The position numbers and the translations under genes were made by a program. Below, piece by piece: positions 1 to 5,015 of a stretch of 5,015 nucleotides of DNA (its first letter is position 1; every line of letters begins with the position of its first letter). The notes under the pieces were generated by a model. It was not told the origin of the DNA and searched no databases. It saw only the letters and a program-made list of their open reading frames with translations. The stretch comes from an uncultured Oscillibacter sp. (GTDB lineage Bacteria > Bacillota > Clostridia > Oscillospirales > Oscillospiraceae): contig CAJUBX010000117.1 in the NCBI GenBank assembly GCA_910585165.1, positions 1 through 5,015 of the forward strand, given 5' to 3'.

Positions 1-116
1 CCATGCTGTACGTGGTGGTGGAGGAGCTGGTGCCCCAGGCCCACAGCCGGGCGGGAACCTGCGGATTTGTGGGAGGCTTTCTCATTATGATGGTACTGGA
101 CGTGGCTTTGGGATAA
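1..116 (+). CDS. ZIP-family metal transporter, C-terminal fragment
   Basis: Only the last 37 complete codons are in the window; the gene enters from the left edge and ends at TAA 114-116. The visible peptide reads MLYVVVEELVPQAH, then a short polar stretch, then GFVGGFLIMMVLDVALG at the very C-terminus. This matches the last two membrane segments of ZupT/ZIP-type transporters, which typically carry a (V/Y)VVEELIPE motif and end in a hydrophobic helix finishing LDVALG. Family members import divalent metals such as zinc, iron or manganese across the cytoplasmic membrane; the substrate cannot be told from this tail. The metal-binding His-rich helices lie outside the window. The in-frame ATG at 3-5 is an internal Met, not a start. 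The gene converges with the cysteine synthase gene and is followed by a GC hairpin. Confidence 0.85.
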   Translation, partial: MLYVVVEELVPQAHSRAGTCGFVGGFLIMMVLDVALG

Positions 117-144
117 GCGGGAAGTCAAAACCGCGCCAAGGCAG

Positions 145-175
145 GCGGGGCGGCCGGCAGCCGCCCCGCTTATTT
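145..175 (+). terminator. Rho-independent-type terminator after the ZIP gene
   Basis: A perfect 10-bp GC stem (145-154 pairing with 160-169) encloses a 5-base loop and is followed on the plus strand by TTATTT. It begins 28 bases after the ZIP stop codon. The T tract is short and interrupted, but the stem is very strong. On the minus strand the same hairpin lies just beyond the cysteine synthase stop but lacks a following T run, so it is a weaker terminator, or only a 3'-end stabiliser, for the converging operon. Confidence 0.75.
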
Positions 176-176
176 A

Positions 177-1106
177 CTACGCAAACAGCGGCGTGGAAAG
201 ATACCGGTCCCCGCCGTCGGGCAGCAGGGCCACGATGGTCTTTCCCCGGTTTTCAGGCCGCTTCGCCAAAAGGACGGCGGCCCACACCGCCGCGCCGGAG
301 GAGACGCCCGCCAGCACGCCCTCCGTCCGTCCCATGCGCCGGACCATGGCGAAGGCGTCTTCGTCCCCTACGGGGATGACCTCGTCATAAATTCCGGTGT
401 TCAGAGCCTTGGGGATAAAACCCGCGCCGATGCCCTGAATGCCGTGGTTCCCGGCCCGGCCCCCGCTCAATACCGGGGAGGCGGCGGGCTCCACCGCCGC
501 AATCCACACGGCGGGGTTCCGCTCCTTCAAATACTCCCCCGCTCCGGTAATGGCCCCTCCGGTGCCCACTCCCGCCACGAACACGTCCACGTTCCCATCC
601 GTATCCGCCCAAATCTCCGGCCCCGTCCCGGTGCGGTGGGCCGCGGCGTTGGCGGGATTTTCAAACTGGCCGGGGATGAAGCTGCCCGGGATTTCCTCCG
701 CCAGTTCCCGGGCCCGCCGGATAGCGCCCGCCATGCCCTCGGCCCCGCCGGTCAGCACCACTTCCGCGCCATAGGCCCGCAGCAAGCGGCGGCGCTCTTC
801 GCTCATGGTCTCCGGCATGACGATGATGGTCCGGTATCCCCGGGCCGCGGCCATGGCGGCCAGGCCGATGCCCGTATTGCCGGAGGTGGGCTCGATCACC
901 ACGGACCCGGGCTTTAAGAGGCCCCGGGCCTCCCCGTCGTCCAGCATGGCCTTCGCCACCCGGTCCTTCATGGAACCGGCGGGGTTGCGGTACTCCAGCT
1001 TCGCCAAAATCCGGGCCTCCAGCCCCTCCTCCCGCTCCAGGCGGACCAGCTCCAGCAGGGGGGTTCCCCCCGTCAGCTGGGCGGCGGATGTATAAATTCT
1101 GCTCAT
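177..1106 (-). CDS. cysK: Cysteine synthase (O-acetylserine sulfhydrylase), PLP-dependent
   Basis: The 309-residue protein has the full CysK pattern and the usual length. It replaces the acetate of O-acetylserine with sulfide to make cysteine in the cytoplasm. Visible motifs in order: NPAGSMKDR (41-49), with Lys47 the expected PLP Schiff-base lysine; PTSGNTG (73-79), the substrate-binding Asn loop; the MPETMSEERR segment (97-106); GTGGAITG (181-188), the PLP phosphate cradle; HGIQGIGAGFIP (221-232); SSGAA (269-273), whose Ser contacts the pyridine nitrogen; and PDGGDRYLST near the C-terminus. The ATG start is supported by GGGAGGAG six bases upstream (plus 1113-1120). It is the last gene of the minus-strand set, 57 bases after the fused kinase, with no convincing promoter of its own. 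No serine acetyltransferase gene is in view. A cystathionine beta-synthase-like or CysM-like specificity is possible but less likely given the CysK-type motifs. No truncation or frameshift is seen. Confidence 0.95.
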   Translation of the reverse strand: MSRIYTSAAQLTGGTPLLELVRLEREEGLEARILAKLEYRNPAGSMKDRVAKAMLDDGEARGLLKPGSVVIEPTSGNTGIGLAAMAAARGYRTIIVMPETMSEERRRLLRAYGAEVVLTGGAEGMAGAIRRARELAEEIPGSFIPGQFENPANAAAHRTGTGPEIWADTDGNVDVFVAGVGTGGAITGAGEYLKERNPAVWIAAVEPAASPVLSGGRAGNHGIQGIGAGFIPKALNTGIYDEVIPVGDEDAFAMVRRMGRTEGVLAGVSSGAAVWAAVLLAKRPENRGKTIVALLPDGGDRYLSTPLFA

Positions 1107-1154
1107 AAGCGTCTCCTCCCCAACGCGCCCGTTTCCTTTCAGTCTATGCGCGGG

Positions 1155-1171
1155 GGGCCTGTTTCAGGCCC
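1155..1171. other. Perfect 7-bp hairpin across the stop codon of the fused kinase gene
   Basis: GGGCCTG (1155-1161) and CAGGCCC (1165-1171) form a perfect inverted repeat with a 3-base loop that contains part of the TGA stop (1164-1166, minus strand). No T run follows it on the minus strand, so it is not a classical terminator. It could modulate read-through, mRNA stability or translation coupling between the kinase gene and cysK; this is inference. Confidence 0.5.
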
Positions 1172-2606
1172 GCCAGGCGGCCGCCAGCGCCAGCCCGCAG
1201 AGAAATACGCTGGCGAAGTTCACCACATCGTTATTCACCCAGCGGATTCCCCGGGCCAGCTCCAGGGGGCCGTCCCCCGAGCGGGGCCGCTCCGTCAGAG
1301 CGCCGCCTTTTCCCATACGGTACTTGGCCTGAAAGGCTGCGCCCAGCACGGAATCCAAAACAGACCCGGCAAAGCCCGCCGCCGCCGAGGCCAGCATCCC
1401 GCCGCCGCCAAAGGCCGGAAGCGCCAAAAGGGAAACCAGCAGGGCCCCCGCCGCCCCCGCGCAGAGGCCCAGCGGCGTCACGCCGCCGGAAAGGCCCCGG
1501 GGCGCAGGCCTCCACGTGAGAATGGAGACCGGGGGCCGCCTTGAGAGCATGCCGATCTCTGAGGAAAAGGTGTCCGCCGCCGCCCCGGCAAAGCAGGCGA
1601 TCACGGCCAGCATGCACCCCTCCCGCCCCGTAAGGGCATAGGCCCCGGCAAACAGCAGGGACGGCAGGCCGTTGGCGAAAACCTGCACCGTGGAACGGGC
1701 CCCCTGCCGCTCATGCAGCTGCTCGGCGGCGGCTTTTTTCTCCTTTCCGGCCCGGCTGGCCAGGCTTCCGGAGACAAAAAAGAGCACCAGGGCCCCGTAG
1801 GCCGTCCAGCCTCCTCCCAGAAACAATGCAACGCCCAAAAGCGCCCCGGAGAAAAGCCCGGAAACAGTAATGGCCCGGAGGTAATAGGCGGCCAGCAGAA
1901 TCACCAGCGTTACGCCCAAACAGGCAAACAGCGGCCAGAGCCCGGGGAACCGGGCCAGAAGCCACACAATCAGGCTCACGCTCAAAGGGAGCGTCAGGTT
2001 GTCCAGCCCCCGGGGCGTGAACAGCTCTATGGCGGCGGCCGGAACCGCGCAGGACAGCGCGGCCCGCAGGGCAAAAACGGGGTCGCGGACATAGGCGGCA
2101 CAGGCCGCCCCCACCGCAAGGCCTGAAAACGCCATCACCGTCAGCATGCCCTCCAGGCTTTTCGCGGCGTAGGGCTCCGGAAAGCGGCGCTTTCCCCAGC
2201 GCCGCCCTGCAAGAGCCCCCAGCCCGTCGCCGTAGCCCATGGCCAGCATGCCGCAGGCGGCGATCCAAGGCATTTCCTGCGAGTATCCCGCCAGACACAA
2301 AAGAAACAGCGAGACCGCATACCAGACCGTGCCTAGGGTATTGTCCTCCTCCCGCTCGATGGCGGAGAAAAGCCCCCTGCGGCAGGATACGTAGTTCAGC
2401 AGGATGAAGCAGGCCGGCAGTATGCAGGCGGTCCAGGCGCTGCGGTACACCGCGATGGCCAGCAGAATCCAGTTGCTGAGAAGAATATGCACCAGCTTGC
2501 GGGACGTTTCCGCCCCGGCCCCCCATTTCCGCGCCGCCGCCGCCAACCCCAGGGCCCCGAAGGGCGCCGCCGCCGTCAGCGCATAGCCAAGCAGTTGTTT
2601 TTCCAC
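1164..2606 (-). CDS. Fused polyprenol/phytol kinase-like and DUF92 (VTE6-like) integral membrane protein
   Basis: The 480-residue protein is very hydrophobic, with perhaps 14-16 membrane segments spread over its length, and appears to contain two enzymes. Residues 1 to about 220 resemble the dolichol kinase/phytol kinase (SEC59, VTE5) and CDP-diglyceride synthase-like fold: RKLVH (36-40), EREEDNTLGT (84-93), YGDGLG (125-130), a Lys-Ser pair at 149-150 and an acidic EL...GLDNLTLP segment (194-207). Residues from about 225 to 480 look like DUF92/TMEM19: QGARSTVQVFANG (301-313), ADTFSSEIG (344-352), RGLSGGVTPLG (370-380), GSVLDSVLGAAFQ (414-426) and WVNNDVVNF (457-465). In plants VTE5 phosphorylates phytol and the DUF92 protein VTE6 phosphorylates phytyl phosphate. 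I infer a bifunctional isoprenoid-alcohol to diphosphate kinase; the substrate is unknown and bacteria of this type need not contain phytol. The start is GTG at 2606, chosen because AAGGAG lies six bases upstream. The gene starts 40 bases after ispH. Confidence 0.82.
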   Translation of the reverse strand: MEKQLLGYALTAAAPFGALGLAAAARKWGAGAETSRKLVHILLSNWILLAIAVYRSAWTACILPACFILLNYVSCRRGLFSAIEREEDNTLGTVWYAVSLFLLCLAGYSQEMPWIAACGMLAMGYGDGLGALAGRRWGKRRFPEPYAAKSLEGMLTVMAFSGLAVGAACAAYVRDPVFALRAALSCAVPAAAIELFTPRGLDNLTLPLSVSLIVWLLARFPGLWPLFACLGVTLVILLAAYYLRAITVSGLFSGALLGVALFLGGGWTAYGALVLFFVSGSLASRAGKEKKAAAEQLHERQGARSTVQVFANGLPSLLFAGAYALTGREGCMLAVIACFAGAAADTFSSEIGMLSRRPPVSILTWRPAPRGLSGGVTPLGLCAGAAGALLVSLLALPAFGGGGMLASAAAGFAGSVLDSVLGAAFQAKYRMGKGGALTERPRSGDGPLELARGIRWVNNDVVNFASVFLCGLALAAAWRA

Positions 2607-2612
2607 CGTTCA

Positions 2613-2618
2613 CTCCTT
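2613..2618 (-). promoter_or_regulatory. Ribosome binding site deciding the GTG start of the fused kinase
   Basis: On the minus strand AAGGAG lies six bases before the GTG at 2606-2604. The nearby GTG at 2613-2611 is in a different frame and overlaps this site, and no in-frame ATG with a better site is seen, so GTG 2606 is the preferred start. Confidence 0.75.
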
Positions 2619-2646
2619 CCGCGCAAAGCGCCTGGGACGCGGGCCG

Positions 2647-3564
2647 TCACAGTCCCCAGCCGGAGATGTTTTCCCGCACCGCAATTCGTTCTTCCACATG
2701 GGCATAGCCTTTTTTCTCAAGATAGGACAAAAGCCGCTCCAGCTGCTCCTCCACCGCGGAGACTCCCGACGAAACGCCGACGGTCTCCACCCCGGAAAAG
2801 TCCACGCCGTCCAGCTCCTCCGGCTCGTCAATCCGCAGGGTCCTTCCCGCTCCCGCTCCGGCGGCAACCTCCGCCAGCCGCCGCGTGTTGGACGAGGTCC
2901 TGGAGCCCACCACGATAAACACCCCGCACTCTCCGGCGATGTTCTTCACCGCCGTCTGCCGGTTTTTTGTGGCGTAGCAGATATCGGACTTGGGCGGGTC
3001 CTGGATAAGCGGATACCGCTCCCGCAGCCTTTCCACAATCCGCGCCGTCTCGTCCACATTCAAGGTCGTCTGGGACAGCCACGCCGTCCGGGCCCCGTCG
3101 ATTCCCTCCAGGGCGGCCACGTCCTCCTCCCGGTGAATCAGGCGGATGTTTTCGGGGGCCTCCCCCATCACGCCCTCCACCTCCTTGTGGCCGGGCTCGC
3201 CGATGAGGAGAATCGTGCGTCCCTCCTCCCGGAGGCGCACCGCCTCCATGTGGACCTTTTCCACCAGGGGGCAGGTGGTATCCACCACCCGCAGTCCCCT
3301 CTCCCTGGCCCGCTCCCGGACGGAGGGCGCCACGCCGTGGGCGGAAAACACCACCACCGCGCCCTCGGGAACCTCGTCCACCTCATGGACCACCACCGCA
3401 CCCAGGGATTTAAACCGCTCCACCAGGGCGTTGTTGTGGACAATCTCCCGGCGGACGTACACCGTGCCCCCCTCCCGGCGGAGCGTCTCCTCCAGCATGC
3501 GCACAGCCCGGTCCACACCCATGCAGAACCCCCTGGGGGAAGCAAGCAGAATCCGTTTTTCCAT
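2647..3564 (-). CDS. ispH: 4-hydroxy-3-methylbut-2-enyl diphosphate reductase (MEP pathway, last step)
   Basis: The 305-residue protein is IspH (LytB) at normal single-domain length. It reduces HMBPP to IPP and DMAPP in the cytoplasm with a [4Fe-4S] cluster. The three conserved cluster cysteines are present: Cys14 in PRGFCMGVDRA, Cys98 in DTTCPLVEKVH and Cys196 in DICYATKNRQ. The substrate-binding histidines are His43 (EIVHN), His76 (SAHGV) and His126 (GHKEVEG), with Glu128 in the place of the catalytic proton-relay Glu. SQTTLN (164-169) and SSN (224-226) also fit. Two places drift from the most common family text: SRTSSNTRRL (221-230), and SSGVSAVE (265-272) where TAGASAPE is usual, though Ser269 is kept. 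There is no ribosomal S1 extension, unlike many clostridial IspH proteins. The ATG is preceded by AAAGGGG about six bases upstream and GGAGG about 13 upstream. It lies 27 bases after miaA and 40 before the fused kinase, so co-transcription is likely. Confidence 0.96.
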   Translation of the reverse strand: MEKRILLASPRGFCMGVDRAVRMLEETLRREGGTVYVRREIVHNNALVERFKSLGAVVVHEVDEVPEGAVVVFSAHGVAPSVRERARERGLRVVDTTCPLVEKVHMEAVRLREEGRTILLIGEPGHKEVEGVMGEAPENIRLIHREEDVAALEGIDGARTAWLSQTTLNVDETARIVERLRERYPLIQDPPKSDICYATKNRQTAVKNIAGECGVFIVVGSRTSSNTRRLAEVAAGAGAGRTLRIDEPEELDGVDFSGVETVGVSSGVSAVEEQLERLLSYLEKKGYAHVEERIAVRENISGWGL

Positions 3565-3591
3565 AACAATCCCCTTTCCTCCGCGACTTGA

Positions 3592-4503
3592 TTATCCCGC
3601 GAGAAATTCCCGAATCAGCCCGGCGGCCTGCTCTAAAAAGCCGGACTCCATGTCCAGCCAGCGGATGGAGGGGTCCCTTCGAAACCAGGTCATCTGCCGC
3701 TTGGCAAAGCGCTTGATCTCCTTGGACAGCTCCTGCTTGAACGCCTCCATGGACGGGTACTCCCCCGTCAGGTACAGCAGGATGTGCCGGTACTCCAGCC
3801 CCAGGTCATAGAGAACCTGCCGGTCCCCGCCGTTCTCCAGGTACTCCCGGACCTCGCTGATCATTCCCTGGGCAATCCGGGTCTCCAGACGCTGGTCAAT
3901 GCGCTTATGGAGCGTTTCCCGGGGCCAGGTAACGCCCAGCTGCAAAACGTCGTACCGGGGCTCGTTCCGGGGGCGGAGGGGCTCGCCGTCCGCCGTCTTC
4001 TCCAGCACCCGGAGAAGGCGGCGCTTATTCTGCCAGTCGGAGGGATTGGCCTCCAGATATTCCCGGGCCTCCGGGGTCAGCATCGCCTGGAGCTCGCCGA
4101 CGGGCAGCTCCGCCAGGCGGGCGTGCTCCTCCGTCCGGGGCGGCTTTTCGCTCAGCACATATCCGGAGGCCACGGCGCTGACATACAGCCCGGTGCCCCC
4201 CACGATGAAGGGAAGGCGGCCCCGTTCGAGAATTTCGGAAATGGCGGCGTAGGCCAATTGCTGGTACTCGTACACAGAAAACGGCTCCCCGACGCTCCGC
4301 ACGTCCAGCAGATGATGGGGGACGGCGCAGGTCTCCTCCCGGGTGACCTTGCCGCAGCATAGGTCAAAGCCCTTATAAATCTGCCTGGAATCGGCAGAGA
4401 TAATCTCCCCATTAAAAATCTTTGCAAGCTCGATGCCCGCCGCGCTTTTGCCGGAGGCGTTCGTTCCCACAAGCGTAATGATTTTCGGCCGTTCGTTCCC
4501 CAT
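3592..4503 (-). CDS. miaA: tRNA dimethylallyltransferase (tRNA A37 prenylation)
   Basis: The 303-residue protein is a MiaA-type tRNA prenyltransferase of usual length. It transfers the dimethylallyl group of DMAPP to N6 of A37 in tRNAs reading UNN codons. Visible motifs: a P-loop GTNASGKS (13-20), ADSRQIYKGFD (37-47) with the base-contacting Asp38, HHLLDV (63-68), PFIVGGTGLYV (98-108), NKRRLLRVLE (159-168) for the tRNA-binding insertion region, and KRFAKRQMTWFRRD (264-277) near the C-terminus. It departs from canonical MiaA at several positions: GTNASGKS instead of GPTASGKT, ADSRQIYKGFD instead of GDSMQVYRGMD, and LGLEYRH (234-240) where IGYKE is usual. It may therefore belong to a divergent MiaA subfamily. 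The ATG start has GGGAGG about five bases upstream (plus 4509-4514). It is the first gene of the minus-strand set, close behind a strong promoter, and is followed after 27 bases by ispH, which makes its substrate. Confidence 0.92.
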   Translation of the reverse strand: MGNERPKIITLVGTNASGKSAAGIELAKIFNGEIISADSRQIYKGFDLCCGKVTREETCAVPHHLLDVRSVGEPFSVYEYQQLAYAAISEILERGRLPFIVGGTGLYVSAVASGYVLSEKPPRTEEHARLAELPVGELQAMLTPEAREYLEANPSDWQNKRRLLRVLEKTADGEPLRPRNEPRYDVLQLGVTWPRETLHKRIDQRLETRIAQGMISEVREYLENGGDRQVLYDLGLEYRHILLYLTGEYPSMEAFKQELSKEIKRFAKRQMTWFRRDPSIRWLDMESGFLEQAAGLIREFLAG

Positions 4504-4541
4504 GGCTTCCTCCCGTTCTTCCGGCTTTTTGCCGTTTTTCC

Positions 4542-4558
4542 CGCGGCGCGCCGCCGCG
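4542..4558 (-). other. GC-rich hairpin in the miaA leader
   Basis: A 6-bp all-GC stem (4542-4547 with 4553-4558) and an overlapping 12-base perfect palindrome (4543-4554) lie in the predicted leader, about 28 bases before the ribosome binding site of miaA. It could fold in the mRNA, but no alternate antiterminator or T run is seen, so an attenuator is not claimed. Confidence 0.4.
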
Positions 4559-4577
4559 CCAGGCTTTCCAGGCTGTC

Positions 4578-4606
4578 ATTATAATACACCCCGGCAAAAA
4601 TGTAAA
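4578..4606 (-). promoter_or_regulatory. Sigma-A type promoter of the miaA-ispH-kinase-cysK set
   Basis: On the minus strand TTTACA (4606-4601, one change from TTGACA) is followed by exactly 17 bases and a perfect TATAAT (4583-4578). Transcription would begin near 4571, giving a leader of about 67 bases before the miaA ATG. It is the only near-consensus promoter found for the four minus-strand genes. No operator can be assigned with confidence. Confidence 0.85.
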
Positions 4607-4617
4607 GGTTCCCCTTT

Positions 4618-4647
4618 GGAATTTCGCCCGCCTGCGGGCGGGATTCC
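4618..4647. repeat. 13-bp stem inverted repeat just upstream of the operon promoter
   Basis: GGAAT, TT and CGCCCG (4618-4630) face CGGGCG, GG and ATTCC (4635-4647) across a 4-base loop. The two central TT/GG positions pair as U-G only in a plus-strand RNA; as DNA or in minus-strand RNA they are mismatches. No T run follows on either strand. It starts 12 bases beyond the -35 box, so it could be a protein-binding operator, a decayed terminator or a small repeat; which of these is not resolvable here. Confidence 0.55.
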
Positions 4648-4794
4648 CCTGAGAATTGTCAAGTGTTTTCGAACAGATTGTTAAAAAAATTTTCAAGTCC
4701 AGAAATTGGAAGAAAAGGGGGCTGAATGGGATGGATGTACGGCTGAGGGCATGACGAGAATGCCCCAGGGGCTGGGGCTTGTTAGGGAACCGCT
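4648..4794. other. Intergenic stretch with no supported gene
   Basis: This part of the 512-base gap between miaA and the window edge holds an AT-rich tract (about 4678-4695), a small hairpin GGGCAT/ATGCCC (4747-4752 with 4760-4765, 7-base loop) and purine-rich DNA at 4701-4720. Several ATGs near 4726-4735 open only frames of eight codons or fewer. TTGTCA at 4656 and, on the minus strand, TTGACA at 4662-4657 resemble -35 boxes but have no acceptable -10 at normal spacing. I see no RNA gene. Confidence 0.5.
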
Positions 4795-4966
4795 GATTAA
4801 GAGCCTATCCGCAAATAATCCGCACACAGCTTGCTTGCATATTTTCCGCCATTCTGCGTTGCGTTTCCTTGCCGGGCGTCAGCCCGCCTGCGTCAAAGCG
4901 CCTTGTTTGGCGAAAAATCTGACGGCGCAATCTGCCCACGTCTTATTCACGGATAGGCTCTAAATC
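4795..4966. repeat. Long imperfect palindrome with 25-bp terminal inverted repeats (MITE-like or structured repeat)
   Basis: The ends 4795-4819 and 4942-4966 are inverted copies matching at 21 of 25 positions, including a perfect 12-base core AGAGCCTATCCG (4800-4811 against 4950-4961). The symmetry continues inward: the next 15 bases match at 9 positions, and a further inner pair, ATATTTTCCGCCA on the left against AGATTTTTCGCCA read from the right, matches at 11 of 13. The centre has a small hairpin GGGC/GCCC around 4874-4885. The element is 172 bases, has no transposase and has no clear target-site duplication. It looks like a non-autonomous mobile repeat or an interspersed structured repeat; the claim of multiple genome copies is inference. 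Confidence 0.7.
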
Positions 4967-4985
4967 CGCCCACAGGCCAAAGGAA

Positions 4986-4994
4986 TGGTATAAT
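4986..4994 (+). promoter_or_regulatory. Extended -10 promoter element facing out of the window
   Basis: TGGTATAAT (4986-4994) is a perfect extended -10 (TGnTATAAT). No good -35 is present 16-18 bases upstream, which is tolerable for extended -10 promoters. Transcription would start near 5001 and run off the right edge. The ATG at 5010 follows AGGGGG by only one base and would give a leader of about ten bases, so it is not called as a gene start. Confidence 0.55.
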
Positions 4995-5015
4995 AGGAAG
5001 CGAGGGGGCATGGGA

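Noticed and set aside
1711..2613. 300-codon minus-strand frame overlapping the fused kinase
   Set aside because: It is the shifted frame of the kinase gene, rich in Gly, Arg and Ala, lacks membrane segments, and the kinase frame has clear conserved motifs.
2698..3591. 297-codon open frame antisense to ispH
   Set aside because: It mirrors the ispH codons almost exactly, is rich in Arg, Pro, Gly and His as expected for the antisense of a high-GC gene, and has no family signature.
4657..4662. Perfect TTGACA -35 box on the minus strand
   Set aside because: No acceptable -10 box lies 16-18 bases downstream; that position is the GC hairpin. The promoter at 4606-4578 is far better.
4672..4684. Possible LexA/SOS box near CGAACAGATTGTT
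   Set aside because: The second half is shifted by one base from the CGAAC-N4-GTTCG pattern and does not overlap a promoter or an SOS gene.
4706..4963. 85-codon plus-strand open frame starting with TTG
   Set aside because: About half of it runs through the palindromic repeat and it ends in the right terminal repeat; it has no convincing ribosome binding site and no recognisable protein pattern.
4795..4966. CRISPR array or tRNA gene in the right-hand gap
   Set aside because: There are no regularly spaced direct repeats and no cloverleaf or T-loop sequence; the structure is a single inverted repeat.
5003..5015. Possible gene start at ATG 5010 on the plus strand
   Set aside because: The purine-rich stretch abuts the ATG with only one base between, the predicted transcript start is about ten bases upstream, and only two codons are visible.

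Overview
The window is a GC-rich bacterial chromosome segment. It holds four complete genes in a row on the minus strand, the 3' end of a fifth gene on the plus strand at the left edge, and about 500 bases of non-coding DNA at the right edge. The genes have strong Shine-Dalgarno sequences, sigma-A type promoters and an MEP-pathway isoprenoid gene. This suggests a high-GC Clostridia-like Bacillota, perhaps a gut Oscillospiraceae relative. That placement is inference from style and cannot be proven from this window.

Layout from left to right. Bases 1-116 are the C-terminus of a ZIP-family metal transporter (plus strand), closed by a GC hairpin at 145-169. Converging on it from the right is the minus-strand set, which in transcription order is miaA (4503-3592), ispH (3564-2647), a fused polyprenol-kinase/DUF92 membrane protein (2606-1164) and a cysteine synthase, cysK-like (1106-177). 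The gaps are 27, 40 and 57 bases, and no internal promoter or terminator is convincing, so one transcript is likely. A near-consensus promoter (TTTACA, 17-base spacer, TATAAT) lies at 4606-4578, about 75 bases upstream of miaA.

The first three genes share a theme. IspH makes IPP and DMAPP; MiaA uses DMAPP to prenylate A37 of tRNA; the fused protein joins a VTE5/dolichol-kinase-like half to a DUF92 (VTE6-like) half, the pair that in plants converts phytol to phytyl diphosphate. The natural inference is one polypeptide that salvages a free isoprenoid alcohol to its diphosphate. CysK could supply cysteine for the Fe-S cluster of IspH and for sulfur modification of the MiaA product, but that link is only contextual.

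The right-hand non-coding region (4504-5015) holds the operon promoter and leader, a 13-bp hairpin just upstream of the promoter, a roughly 170-base long imperfect palindrome with 25-bp terminal inverted repeats (4795-4966) that looks like a MITE-type or structured interspersed repeat, and an extended -10 promoter facing out of the window. The points most worth following are the kinase fusion, its isoprenoid gene context and the palindromic element.
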